From Acidobacteria bacterium Ga0077551 (GTDB lineage Bacteria > Pseudomonadota > Alphaproteobacteria > Caulobacterales > Hyphomonadaceae), in assembly GCA_001464545.1 (NCBI GenBank), contig LNFC01000020.1, forward strand, positions 113,694 to 177,693: a DNA stretch of 64,000 nucleotides, given 5' to 3'. Made by a program: the position numbers and the translations under genes. This document shows positions 1-8,468 of the stretch, one piece after another (within the stretch, counting starts at the first letter, position 1; each line of letters starts with the position of its first letter). Under the pieces are notes generated by a model. That model was not told where the DNA came from and did not search any database. It saw only the letters and a program-made list of their open reading frames with translations.

Positions 1-563
1 TAAAGTTGCCAGGACGACTTTGGCGACGCGCCCGGAACCGACCGCAGATGCTGCTCGGCGAGACGATATTCGGCGAGCGGCTTGTCAGGTGTGAACTCGG
101 GTCTTGTTGTCGACAGGGTCGTCGCCTTGTCGGCCGGCGGCGCCCCCCAGAACGGGTACGGACCTTTCGAGATCGTGTAGTTGAGACCCGCCGCAATCGC
201 GAAGCGCGGCCGGGAATTGTTGTCCGGCTTGTCCTTGTATCGGGTCGCAAGGTGCGCGTGCATCGCGGCCCAGGGGGCCTGCTTCGCGGTGTCGAGGCCG
301 AGCGCCTTCGCGGTGCCCGCCGGATAGCCCAGCGAGAAGTCGAACCCCAGCAGCACCTTGTCGCCGCGCTTGGTGAGCTTCGCCACCATGTCCTCGATGA
401 ACGCGCGCGCCTTCAGGCGCGTGTCGATGTTCACCGCCTTGAACTGCAGCTTCAGCCGGGCGTCCTTCATCAGGACCCCGATCCAGATGGAATTGGGGCC
501 GAGCGCGGGCTTCGCGGCCGCGCTCCAGTCCACCATGATGTAGGCGTCGAACAGGGCAGCCAT
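1..563 (-). CDS. Conserved hypothetical protein, DUF429-like (3' end cut by window edge)
   Basis: The reading frame opens with ATG at 563 and stays open for 187 codons to the window edge, so the C-terminus is missing. The protein begins MAALFDAYIMVDWSA and contains VLLGFDFSLGYPAG around residues 85-98. An early acidic 'VDWSA' strand followed by a 'GFDFSLGYP' strand recalls RNase H-like DUF429 proteins, some of which carry molybdopterin or cobalamin annotations of doubtful value. I cannot assign a reaction. It starts 4 bases after the stop of the CurA-type oxidoreductase gene on the same strand, so the two are probably co-transcribed. The DUF429-like fold is inference; the open frame is seen directly. 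Confidence 0.7.
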   Translation of the reverse strand, partial: MAALFDAYIMVDWSAAAKPALGPNSIWIGVLMKDARLKLQFKAVNIDTRLKARAFIEDMVAKLTKRGDKVLLGFDFSLGYPAGTAKALGLDTAKQAPWAAMHAHLATRYKDKPDNNSRPRFAIAAGLNYTISKGPYPFWGAPPADKATTLSTTRPEFTPDKPLAEYRLAEQHLRSVPGASPKSSWQL

Positions 564-567
564 GGCG

Positions 568-1590
568 TTACGCTATTTTGACCAGCATCTTGCCGGTATT
601 GGCGCCGGTGAAGAGGCCGAGGAATGCCTCGGGCGCTTTCTCGATTCCGGCCATTACGGTCTCCTCGTACTTCATCTGGCCGCCCGCGATCCACTTCGCC
701 ATGTCGGCCAGGAAAGCCGGCTGCATGTCGGCATGGGTCGAGACGATGAAGCCCTGCAGCTTCAACTGCTTGCCGACTGCCTGGATGATGTTGTGCGGGC
801 CGGTGGGGGTGCCGGTCTCGTTATACTGGGCGATCATTCCGCACAGTGCGAAGCGCGCCATCGGGCGGGCCATCTCGATGGCGGCCGTCAGGTGGTCGCC
901 GCCGACATTGTCGAAGTACACGTCGATGCCCTTGGGCGCCGCGGCGCGCAGGGCGGCCACGAGGCCGTCAAAACCCTTGGCCTGCTTGTAGTCGATCACG
1001 TGATCGGCGCCGAGCGACTTGACCAGCGCGCACTTGTCCGCCCCGCCGGCCGAGCCGATGACGGTGGCGCCCTTGATCTTGGCGATCTGAACGACGGTCG
1101 AGCCGACTGCGCCCGCAGCGCCCGAGACGAACACGACGTCCGCGGGCTTCAGTTCCGCCACGCGCAGCAGGCCCGCATAGGCCGTCAGGCCCGGCATGCC
1201 CGCGATGCCCAGGAAGGCGCTCTCGGGCAGTCCGGTCGCGGGCAGTTTCTGGACGGCTGCTGCTGCAGGCTTCGCGGTCCAGGCCGTGCGCCAGCCGAGG
1301 AAGGAAGAGACGAGATCGCCGACCTTGTAGTCCGGATGCGCGGACGCCGACACGCGGCCGACCGCGCCGCCCTGCAGCGTCTCGCCGATCTGGAAGGGCG
1401 GCACATAGCTCTCGCGGTCATACATCCGGCCGCGCATGTACGGGTCCACCGACATCCAGGTGTTCATGACCTGGATTTCACCTTCGCCGGGCGCCGGCAC
1501 GTCGATCGTCTTGGTCTGGAAGTCCGAAAGTTTCGGCATGCCCACAGGGCGGGCCGCGAGGGACCATTCGGTCGAAGTCAGCTTGGCCAT
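568..1590 (-). CDS. NADP-dependent medium-chain oxidoreductase (CurA/leukotriene B4 12-hydroxydehydrogenase type)
   Basis: About 340 residues, the usual size for zinc-free medium-chain reductases that reduce the C=C bond of enones using NADPH in the cytoplasm. Visible marks are the N-terminal MSVDPYMRGRM segment, VFVSGAAGAVGSTV (the Rossmann nucleotide loop, near residue 150), then VIDYK and the substrate-loop run IDVYFDNVGG. The catalytic-zinc cysteines of alcohol dehydrogenases are absent, as expected. I chose ATG 1590 (MAKLTSTEW) because AAAGGTG lies at suitable spacing; in-frame starts at 1596 and 1626 exist. The DUF429-like gene follows after 4 bases. Family assignment is firm, the natural substrate unknown. 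Confidence 0.9.
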   Translation of the reverse strand: MAKLTSTEWSLAARPVGMPKLSDFQTKTIDVPAPGEGEIQVMNTWMSVDPYMRGRMYDRESYVPPFQIGETLQGGAVGRVSASAHPDYKVGDLVSSFLGWRTAWTAKPAAAAVQKLPATGLPESAFLGIAGMPGLTAYAGLLRVAELKPADVVFVSGAAGAVGSTVVQIAKIKGATVIGSAGGADKCALVKSLGADHVIDYKQAKGFDGLVAALRAAAPKGIDVYFDNVGGDHLTAAIEMARPMARFALCGMIAQYNETGTPTGPHNIIQAVGKQLKLQGFIVSTHADMQPAFLADMAKWIAGGQMKYEETVMAGIEKAPEAFLGLFTGANTGKMLVKIA

Positions 1591-1743
1591 GTCCATCACC
1601 TTTGCATTGTTTTGTCTGGGGTCCACATGAACTGGCTGGCGCGGCCTGTGAAGGGGGCTGGGCGAAGAATCCGGCCCGCCTGCGACACTTGCAGCCCGGC
1701 GCGCGCGGTGTCATGGCGGAAGGCAAAAGGGACGGGAAGCGGC

Positions 1744-2673
1744 ATGACGAAGCTGAAAGTGGGCGTTGCAGGCGCCGGCGTGTTCGGAAACTACCACGCC
1801 CAGAAGGCCGCCGCCTCGGCGCGCGCGGACCTGATGGGCATCTTCGATGTCGATCTCGCCCGCGCCGAAAAGCTCGCCGAAACCTTCGGCACCAAGGGCT
1901 ACAGCGACTATGCAGAATTCCTGAAAGTCTGCGATGCGGTTGTCATCGCGGTCCCGGCCACCTGGCACGAGAGCCTCGCGCGCCAGGCCATCGAGGCGCA
2001 CTGCCATGTGCTGGTCGAAAAGCCGCTCGCCCTGTCCGGCAATGCGGCGCGCGACCTTGCCGATGAAGCTGCCGCCCGCGGCCGCATCCTGCAGGTCGGC
2101 CACCAGGAACGCTTCGTCGCCAACGCGATGGGCGTGCTTGCCATTCCGGAAGTGCCGCTGCTGGTCGAATCCGTGCGCTCCGGCCCCGCCGCGCCGGGCG
2201 GCCGCGCCGGCGACGTCTCCGTCATCTGGGACCTGATGATCCACGATCTCGATCTTGCCGCGATGATGCTGGGGCGTGAATTCACCGGCGTCGAGGCGAC
2301 CGGGCGGCGCGTCCACTCATCCCATATCGACGAGGCCGAAGCGGTGTTCACCTATGCCGGCGGCGGCAAGGCGAAGCTGCGCGCCAGCCGCGCCGCAGAG
2401 TTCCGTGAACGGACGATGCGCGTGGTCTATCCCTCCGGCGAGATCGACATAGACTTCCTCACCCGCAAGCTGAAGAACACGACGCCCTACGAAGTGCGTG
2501 TGGACATAGCGGCAGACCTTCCCGATCCCCTCGGCGCCGCCGACGAAGGCTTCTACGCCGCCTGCCTCGGCCTCGCGCGCAGCCCCGTGCCCGCGCACGG
2601 CACGGTCGCTGCGGTGGCCATGGCGGAGGCGGCAGAGGCCGCCGTGCTCGCGGGCGTGGATCTGGCTAACTAA
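1744..2673 (+). CDS. Gfo/Idh/MocA family NAD(P)-dependent oxidoreductase
   Basis: A 309-residue protein starting MTKLKVGVAGAGVFGNYHA, with the classic GxGxxG dinucleotide fold at the very N-terminus and the family signature HVLVEKPLAL near residue 90, whose Lys contacts cofactor and substrate. WDLMIHDLD near residue 162 supplies the usual catalytic His/Asp region. Such enzymes oxidise or reduce sugars, inositols and nucleotide sugars in the cytoplasm; the substrate cannot be told from sequence alone. The frame is open much further upstream, but the ATG at 1744 aligns with the family start. It is divergent from the CurA-type gene and is followed by a long palindrome that probably ends transcription. 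Confidence 0.9.
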   Translation: MTKLKVGVAGAGVFGNYHAQKAAASARADLMGIFDVDLARAEKLAETFGTKGYSDYAEFLKVCDAVVIAVPATWHESLARQAIEAHCHVLVEKPLALSGNAARDLADEAAARGRILQVGHQERFVANAMGVLAIPEVPLLVESVRSGPAAPGGRAGDVSVIWDLMIHDLDLAAMMLGREFTGVEATGRRVHSSHIDEAEAVFTYAGGGKAKLRASRAAEFRERTMRVVYPSGEIDIDFLTRKLKNTTPYEVRVDIAADLPDPLGAADEGFYAACLGLARSPVPAHGTVAAVAMAEAAEAAVLAGVDLAN

Positions 2674-2680
2674 AAATCCG

Positions 2681-2751
2681 CTCATCCCCGCGCAGGCGGG
2701 GATCGAGTCAGGCAGGCTGATTCACGTGATCCCCGCCTGCGCGGGGATGAG
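2681..2751. repeat. REP-like double palindrome, probable bidirectional terminator
   Basis: A perfect 24-bp inverted repeat (2681-2704 and 2728-2751) flanks a 23-base spacer. Each arm is itself a small hairpin built on TCCCCGC-GCAG-GCGGGGA. The element fills the gap between two convergent genes (oxidoreductase ending at 2673 and SDR ending at 2766). The nested symmetry is that of paired REP units, and the location suits a bidirectional terminator. No T-run follows either arm. The palindrome is seen directly; its mobile or regulatory nature is inference. Confidence 0.85.
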
Positions 2752-2765
2752 TGGAACTGGGGTGT

Positions 2766-3482
2766 TCAGCCTGTGACCACGTCCCGGAATACGACGCGCG
2801 CCCCGGTACGCGTCTCCGCGGCCGACACGAGCTTCACCAGCTCCTGCGCCACCGCGCCCGGCGTGGGCAGCGTCATCGGATCCTCGCCCGGCATCGCTTC
2901 GGCGCGCATGCCGGTGCGCACGGCGCCGGGGTCGAACAGGTTGACGCGCAAGGCCATCTTCTCGGTCTCATCGGCCCAGGCTTTGACCAGCGCTTCGAGG
3001 CCTGCCTTGGAGGCCTGATACGGCCCCCAGAACGCGCGCGGGCGCGGCACGACGCCGGAGGTCACGAACACCGCGCGCGGCGCGTCCGACTGGTGCAGCA
3101 GCGGCCCGAGCGCACGGATCAGGTGCGCATTGGCGGTGAGGTTCACCTGGATGGTTTCCTCGAAGCTGCGCGGTCCGGTGGTCTCCAGCGGGCCGAGCGT
3201 GCCCAGCAGGCCGGCATTGGCCACGAAGCCGTCGAGATGCCCGAACTTCTCCATCAGCGCCTTGCCCAGCGTCTCGATGCCCTTGGTATCCTTCAGGTCC
3301 ATCGGTACCAGAAGCGCCTCGGAGCCGAGCGCGCGGATTTCGTCGTCGAGCTTCTGCAAGGCGGCCTTGGAGCGCGCAACGGCGATCACGAGATCACCCT
3401 GCCGGGCAAGCTCAAGGGCAACAGCGCGGCCAATGCCGCGCGAGGCGCCGGTGACGAGAATGAGGCGGGGTGTCTTTGTCAT
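2766..3482 (-). CDS. Short-chain dehydrogenase/reductase (SDR) family
   Basis: A classical SDR of 238 residues. TGASRGIG near residues 11-18 is the NAD(P)-binding loop, FVANAGLLG holds the NAG-type motif, VTSG the catalytic Ser and YQASK the catalytic Tyr and Lys. It starts with ATG 3482 (MTKTPRLILVTG), only 22 bases after purF ends, so it is the last gene of the radA-cvpA-purF run. Reduction of a carbonyl with NAD(P)H is expected but the substrate is unknown. Its fixed place behind purF in related genomes is from memory. Confidence 0.92.
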   Translation of the reverse strand: MTKTPRLILVTGASRGIGRAVALELARQGDLVIAVARSKAALQKLDDEIRALGSEALLVPMDLKDTKGIETLGKALMEKFGHLDGFVANAGLLGTLGPLETTGPRSFEETIQVNLTANAHLIRALGPLLHQSDAPRAVFVTSGVVPRPRAFWGPYQASKAGLEALVKAWADETEKMALRVNLFDPGAVRTGMRAEAMPGEDPMTLPTPGAVAQELVKLVSAAETRTGARVVFRDVVTG

Positions 3483-3504
3483 CGCGCGGCGTGTAGCGCG
3501 CGGC

Positions 3505-4956
3505 CTACACGTCGTCCAGAAGCGATAGCTGGCGTTCCTTGTCCGCCTGGTCCTGCTGGTAGTCGACCAGCGGGGTCGGATACTCGCCGGTGAAATAGTG
3601 ATCCGCGAATTGCGGGATCATGTTGTTGCGCAGCGGTTCGCCGATCGCTTTGTAGAGGCCGGGCACCGAGAGGAAGCCGAGGCTTTCGACCTTCAGCTCC
3701 TTCACCATCTCTTCGTGCGTGTGGGTCGCCGCGAACAGCTCTGACTTGCCGGCCATGTCGATGCCGTAGAAATCCGGGTTGAGGATCGGCGGGCTGGCGG
3801 AGCGGAAGTGGATTTCGCGCGCGCCGGCCTCGCGCACCATCTGCACGATCTTCTTGGACGTGTTGCCGCGCACGATGGAGTCGTCGACGAGGATCACGCG
3901 CTTGCCTTCGAGGGCGGCGCGGTTCGGGCTGTGCTTCTTGGAGATCGCCGTCTGCCGGCCGAGCTGCGTCGGCTGGATGAAGGTCCGCCCCACATAGTGG
4001 TTGCGGATGATGCCCATCTGGAACGGGATGCCGGAGGCCTCCGAGAAGCCCAGCGCGGCCGGCACGCCGGAGTCCGGCACCGGCACGATCACGTCGGCGT
4101 CGGCGGGCGTCTCGGCGGCGAGCTGATGGCCCATCCGGCGGCGCACTTCGTAGACCGAGCGGCCCTGGATGAAACTGTCGGGACGCGCGAAATAGACATA
4201 CTCGAACGCGCACGGGCTCGGCGGGCGCGGCGCGAAGGCGCGGAAGCTCTCGAGGCCCTGTTCGGAAATCACGACGACTTCGCCGTTCTCGATCTCGCGC
4301 ACGAACTCGGCGCCGATGATGTCGAGTGCGCAGGTCTCCGAGGCCAGCACATAGCCGGTGCCAAGACGGCCGAGCACCAGCGGGCGCAGGCCGATGGGGT
4401 CACGCGCGCCGATCAGTTTCTTGCCGGTGAGGCCAACGAGCGCGTAGCCGCCTTCGATCTGGTGCATCGCATCAATCAGGCGGTCGACGAAACGTTTCTT
4501 GGGGCTGCGCGCGACGAGGTGGAGAATCACCTCGGTGTCCATCGTGGACTGGAAGATCGCGCCGTCCTTGACGAGCTGCTGGCGCACCTGGCGCGCGTTC
4601 GTCAGGTTGCCGTTATGCGCGACCGCGAAGCCGCCGAGGGCAAGGTCGGCAAAGATGGGCTGGATGTTGCGCAGCATCGGCCGGCCTTGGGTCGAGTACC
4701 GGTTGTGGCCGATGGCGGAATGGCCGGGCAGGCGCTGGCGCAGGTCGCCGCCGAAATGCTCGCCGACGAGACCCATGTGGCGTTCGGAGTTGAAGCGCTT
4801 GCCGTCAAAGCTGACGATCCCGCAGGCTTCTTGTCCCCGGTGCTGCAGCGCGTGCAGGCCGAGGGCCGTCAGCAGGCTCGCTTCCTTGTTCCCGAACACG
4901 CCGAATACGCCGCACTCTTCGCGTGGCTTGTCGTTATCATTGTCGAAATAGGCCAT
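3505..4956 (-). CDS. purF: Amidophosphoribosyltransferase
   Basis: First committed step of purine synthesis: transfers ammonia from glutamine to PRPP to give phosphoribosylamine, in the cytoplasm. 483 residues. The N-terminus MAYFDNDNDKPREECGVFG shows a short propeptide before Cys15, the Ntn glutaminase nucleophile freed by processing. HNRYSTQG and AHNGNLTN are glutaminase motifs, and VILVDDSIVRGNTS near residue 355 is the PRPP loop. The C-terminal region lacks the Cys-rich Fe-S ligand segment found in the Bacillus enzyme (see findings). It lies downstream of cvpA, but with an erythromycin-esterase-like gene in between. Confidence 0.97.
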   Translation of the reverse strand: MAYFDNDNDKPREECGVFGVFGNKEASLLTALGLHALQHRGQEACGIVSFDGKRFNSERHMGLVGEHFGGDLRQRLPGHSAIGHNRYSTQGRPMLRNIQPIFADLALGGFAVAHNGNLTNARQVRQQLVKDGAIFQSTMDTEVILHLVARSPKKRFVDRLIDAMHQIEGGYALVGLTGKKLIGARDPIGLRPLVLGRLGTGYVLASETCALDIIGAEFVREIENGEVVVISEQGLESFRAFAPRPPSPCAFEYVYFARPDSFIQGRSVYEVRRRMGHQLAAETPADADVIVPVPDSGVPAALGFSEASGIPFQMGIIRNHYVGRTFIQPTQLGRQTAISKKHSPNRAALEGKRVILVDDSIVRGNTSKKIVQMVREAGAREIHFRSASPPILNPDFYGIDMAGKSELFAATHTHEEMVKELKVESLGFLSVPGLYKAIGEPLRNNMIPQFADHYFTGEYPTPLVDYQQDQADKERQLSLLDDV

Positions 4957-5068
4957 CGGAAGGTCCGACTCGCTTTGGGGGGCCAGTGTCGGAGCGGGAT
5001 ATAGTTCGCTTTGGCCACGGGCGAAAGGGCGGACCTGTCATCTGGATGTCATGACGCCGGGTCGCGCC

Positions 5069-6439
5069 TCAGAGCATCCGCGCAGGCGTCAGTTTCGGAT
5101 GGATAACCATAAGGTCAAACAGCGACTCCGGCGGAATTTGCACGATGTCGGAAGCCTCAGGCGCCTCGCTCGCTGTGGCGCCGTACCAGTCGAGCCCTAT
5201 GGGTGTCCGCCGCCATTCGCGCGACAGGTCCGTTTCCGGCAGGTTGGCGAGGTCGAACCATGCGGTTTTTGCGCTCGCATCTGCCAGCAGGCCGTTCAGC
5301 GTACCCGGCTGGGCCTTGCGCGAGATCCGCACCTGCGGCGCGTCTGGCGCATTGCCGGCACTCGTGGGGATCGCCAGGAAGGTCGCCTCAGCAAACTCCT
5401 GGATCAGCACGGTGTAATTCTTGCCGAGCTTCCGGCGCAGCACGGAGCCGCTCGGCACGTACCCCGCGAAATCGCCCGAAGGGCTGCCGCCGGCGACATG
5501 CGTGTTGTGCCCCCAGAACACCGCCGCCTGGTCCTTGGCGAGGGCGACCGCGTTGTCCGCCATGAACACATCACGCCGGCTCCAGTATTCCGGCGTCGCG
5601 AGGTTCAGGTCGCCGTCGGCGGTCTCGTGCTCGAACGCGCTGAGGCCCTGCCAGGCGCGGCGCGCCGTGAAGGCGGCGTCCTCCAGACCGGCCGCGTTCA
5701 GTTCGGCTTCCAGCATGCGGCACGCCGCCTCCGCCTCGGCGCGCTGGGCCGACGTGATCTGCTTCAGCATCAGGTCGTGCCGGGCGGCGCGGGCATCGGT
5801 CGTCAGGATCGGCGCGAGCGCGGCGCCGATCGCGTCTGCCGCGCCGGAATCGATGGTGGCGAGGGCCGCGAGCGCGTCGCCCGCGTCCTGGCTGCTGGCC
5901 TGGCAGTCCACACCGATCACGCGCACGCGCCGGTCCGCATTGACCGCGTTCCAGCCGCGCAGCCAGGCGAGCAGGTCGGCCATAACTTCGGTTTTCAGGA
6001 TGCGGAACACCGGCGCCTGTTTCACCGCCTCGGCGGCCAGCAGCCCGGTCGGCGCGCCGGAAGCATACTTGTCGAGCTGGGCGCAGCCGGTGCGGTTGGC
6101 TTCCAGCAGCACGGAGCGCAGGCCGTGGTTCTCCACCATCGCCTGGATCAGCACGGACTTCAGCAGCACATCTTCATGCGAGCCGTGCGTGGCTTCCCCC
6201 AGCCCCGCCATGCGCGCGGAGGCGAGGCGTTTGGCGAGGGCTTTGACGCCCGGATCGTCGGGCGCGAGGTTGCGGATCGGCACTGCCTGCGCAGCCAGCA
6301 GGCTGGTCATCGTCGGCGCCAGCGAGGTGGGCGGCAGTGTATCCGTGCCGGTCTGCGTGGCGCAGGCTGACACCAGCGCCACCGAGGCAGAGGCCAGCAG
6401 GAAATTGCGCCGGGAGAGCGGGGCAGGGCGGTGCGTCAT
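5069..6439 (-). CDS. Erythromycin esterase family protein, Tat-exported lipoprotein
   Basis: 456 residues from ATG 6439, which has GGGAGG six bases upstream. The N-terminus carries a twin-arginine stretch SRRNFLLA followed by VSAC, a lipobox, so the product is probably exported folded and lipidated. The mature part has GEATHGSHE (near residue 80) and WGHNTHVAGG (near residue 330), the His/Glu motifs of the EreA/ChaN-like metal-independent esterase superfamily. Macrolide hydrolysis should not be assumed; most chromosomal members have unknown substrates. The gene interrupts the usual cvpA-purF pairing. Spacing to both neighbours is short (64 and 112 bases), so it is probably read with them. Confidence 0.88.
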   Translation of the reverse strand: MTHRPAPLSRRNFLLASASVALVSACATQTGTDTLPPTSLAPTMTSLLAAQAVPIRNLAPDDPGVKALAKRLASARMAGLGEATHGSHEDVLLKSVLIQAMVENHGLRSVLLEANRTGCAQLDKYASGAPTGLLAAEAVKQAPVFRILKTEVMADLLAWLRGWNAVNADRRVRVIGVDCQASSQDAGDALAALATIDSGAADAIGAALAPILTTDARAARHDLMLKQITSAQRAEAEAACRMLEAELNAAGLEDAAFTARRAWQGLSAFEHETADGDLNLATPEYWSRRDVFMADNAVALAKDQAAVFWGHNTHVAGGSPSGDFAGYVPSGSVLRRKLGKNYTVLIQEFAEATFLAIPTSAGNAPDAPQVRISRKAQPGTLNGLLADASAKTAWFDLANLPETDLSREWRRTPIGLDWYGATASEAPEASDIVQIPPESLFDLMVIHPKLTPARML

Positions 6440-6503
6440 GAACTTCCTCCCCTCACGGATGGGTGCGGGGCGCAGACTAGCGAACCCTGCCAAGGCATCA
6501 AGT

Positions 6504-7040
6504 TCAGTCGCCTGAGGCGGGTGCAACCGGCGCAGCGCTGCGGCTGACTTCGCGCGCCTCGCCGGTGGCTGCGTCGGCGGCGCGGGCGAGGATCGGGTAG
6601 CTCAGGCTGTCCTGAATGAACGGCGGAACGCGCTCTTCCTCAAGCCCGACCGAGAGCAGCACGGCAAAGAACACGAGCGCGACGCCGCCCCGGATCACCC
6701 CGAACACAAGCCCGGCAATATGGTCGAACAGGCCGATGTCACCGTTTGTCATGATGGATTTTGACAAGGATTGTCCCAGCCACGCGACAATAACGTAGAC
6801 AATCAGGAACGCCGTCACGACGAGAATGATGTCAGGCGCGAGCGGATGACTGCCGGCGGGCAGCAAGTCCGCAACCGTACCGTGAAGGAACTTCCGCGCG
6901 TAGTAGGCGGCGGCCAGGGCGCCGATGAAGGCGCCCAGTGTGGCAAGCTCGCGCAGGAACCCGCGCGCAAATGCCATGATCGCGGAAATGACCATGACAC
7001 CTAGCGCGATGCCGTCAAAAGCAGAAATGTTTTCAAGCAT
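6504..7040 (-). CDS. cvpA: CvpA family inner-membrane protein
   Basis: 178 residues from ATG 7040 (MLENISAFDGIALGV). Four hydrophobic helices are visible (about residues 8-30, 36-50, 68-90 and 105-130) with GFLREL after helix 1, typical of CvpA/colicin V production proteins, followed by a polar Ala/Pro/Ser-rich tail. The family supports envelope integrity; its link to purF is positional. The start codon lies inside the end of radA (8-base overlap), implying translational coupling. A longer frame to 7088 reads through radA and is not used. Confidence 0.92.
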   Translation of the reverse strand: MLENISAFDGIALGVMVISAIMAFARGFLRELATLGAFIGALAAAYYARKFLHGTVADLLPAGSHPLAPDIILVVTAFLIVYVIVAWLGQSLSKSIMTNGDIGLFDHIAGLVFGVIRGGVALVFFAVLLSVGLEEERVPPFIQDSLSYPILARAADAATGEAREVSRSAAPVAPASGD

Positions 7041-8415
7041 TTGCAGCGTCCGGCGCGAGGAGTTCCACAAGCGCGATAAGCCGCGCAATCGGGGTCACCG
7101 TCAAGCCGCCGTCTGCCGCAGGGCTGCTGTCCGGACCATACGCCCGCTGGAAGCCCAACCGTGCCGCCTCCTTGAGCCGCTGATCCATCCGCGGCGCCGC
7201 CCGAACCGCTCCGGAGAGGGCAATTTCTCCAAAGAAAACACTGCGCGCCGGAACCGGATTGCCCGAGAGCGACGACAGCAGCGCCGCCGCGGCGGCGAGG
7301 TCTCCCGCCGGCTCATTGATCCGGTAGCCGCCGGCGACGGAGAGGTAGACATCCATGCCGGCAAAGTTCAGCCCGCAGCGGGTCTCCAGCACCGCCATGA
7401 TCATCGCGAGGCGCCCGGAATCGAAACCGATCACGGAGCGCCTTGGCGTGCCGAACGGGCTCTTGGCGACGAGGGCCTGAACCTCTGCCAGCACGGGCCG
7501 TGAGCCTTCCATCGCCGCAAACACGGCAGTTCCGCCGCCCGGCTCGGCATCGGCCGACAGGAACAGCGCGGAGGGCTCCTTGGCGGGCGTGAGGCCGAGG
7601 GCGTGCATCTCGAAGATGCCGATCTCGTCGGTCGGCCCGAAGCGGTTCTTCACCGCTCGCAGGATACGGAATTGGTGGCCGCGCTCGCCCTCGAAATAGA
7701 ACACGGCATCGACCATGTGCTCGACCACGCGCGGCCCCGCGATGGTGCCTTCCTTGGTGACGTGGCCGACGAGGACCAGCGCCGCGCCGGACTTCTTCGC
7801 CCAGCGCACCAGCTCCTGCGCGCAGGCCCGCACCTGCGCGACCGAGCCGGGCGCTGCTTCCAGCGCGTCGGACCAGACCGTCTGGATCGAGTCGATCACG
7901 ACAAAGCCGGGATTGGCTTCCTTCAGCGCCGAGAGGATCTTGCGCAGGTCCGTCTCGGTCGCGAGCTGGACCGGCGAGTTCGCAACCTTCAGCCGCCGGG
8001 CGCGCTCCTGGATCTGCGCTGCGGCTTCCTCGCCGGAGACGTAGACGGTCTTCACGCCGTTGCGGGCGAGGCGGGCTGCGGCCTGCAACAGCAGCGTGGA
8101 TTTGCCGATGCCGGGATCGCCGCCGATCAGCGTGGCGGAGGACGGCACGATGCCGCCGCCGAACACGCGGTCGAGTTCTTCCACGCCGATGAGCACGCGC
8201 GGCGGTGTCTCGACATCGGAATTGAGCGCGATGAACTCGGTCTTGGGCCCGCGCTTGGTGGGTGTCTTCTCGGCTTTCAATGCGCCGGGCGGGGCGCTGC
8301 TCGCCTCCTCGACCAGCGTATTCCACTCCCCGCACGCCTCGCAGCGGCCAGCCCATTTGGCGTGCACGGCGCCGCAGGCCTGGCAGACGAAGGCAGAGGT
8401 TGAGGCTTTGGCCAT
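7033..8415 (-). CDS. radA: DNA repair protein RadA (Sms), RecA-like branch migration helicase
   Basis: 460 residues, normal for RadA. A four-Cys zinc finger (CQAC...CEAC, residues 10-30) is followed by the RecA-type ATPase with Walker A GGDPGIGKST near residue 95, the RadA signature KNRFG near residue 255, and a C-terminal Lon-protease-like domain (PRRSVIGFDSGRLAM, AGGYRINEPAGDLA). It drives branch migration during recombination in the cytoplasm. It heads the leftward cvpA-esterase-purF-SDR block and overlaps cvpA. Confidence 0.97.
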   Translation of the reverse strand: MAKASTSAFVCQACGAVHAKWAGRCEACGEWNTLVEEASSAPPGALKAEKTPTKRGPKTEFIALNSDVETPPRVLIGVEELDRVFGGGIVPSSATLIGGDPGIGKSTLLLQAAARLARNGVKTVYVSGEEAAAQIQERARRLKVANSPVQLATETDLRKILSALKEANPGFVVIDSIQTVWSDALEAAPGSVAQVRACAQELVRWAKKSGAALVLVGHVTKEGTIAGPRVVEHMVDAVFYFEGERGHQFRILRAVKNRFGPTDEIGIFEMHALGLTPAKEPSALFLSADAEPGGGTAVFAAMEGSRPVLAEVQALVAKSPFGTPRRSVIGFDSGRLAMIMAVLETRCGLNFAGMDVYLSVAGGYRINEPAGDLAAAAALLSSLSGNPVPARSVFFGEIALSGAVRAAPRMDQRLKEAARLGFQRAYGPDSSPAADGGLTVTPIARLIALVELLAPDAANA

Positions 8416-8468
8416 GGCGGAGGGTTAGGCGGCTTTGGACCGGAAGAAAAGAGGAGCAGGCCGCAGGG

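Noticed and set aside
562..1743. Upstream open extension of the Gfo/Idh/MocA gene
   Set aside because: It is antisense to the CurA-type gene and outside the conserved family start; GxGxxG lies directly after ATG 1744.
2681..2751. Possible CRISPR repeat pair
   Set aside because: The two arms are in inverted, not direct, orientation, and only two occur.
3808..5004. 398-codon rightward frame opposite purF
   Set aside because: Antisense shadow of purF, with no family features.
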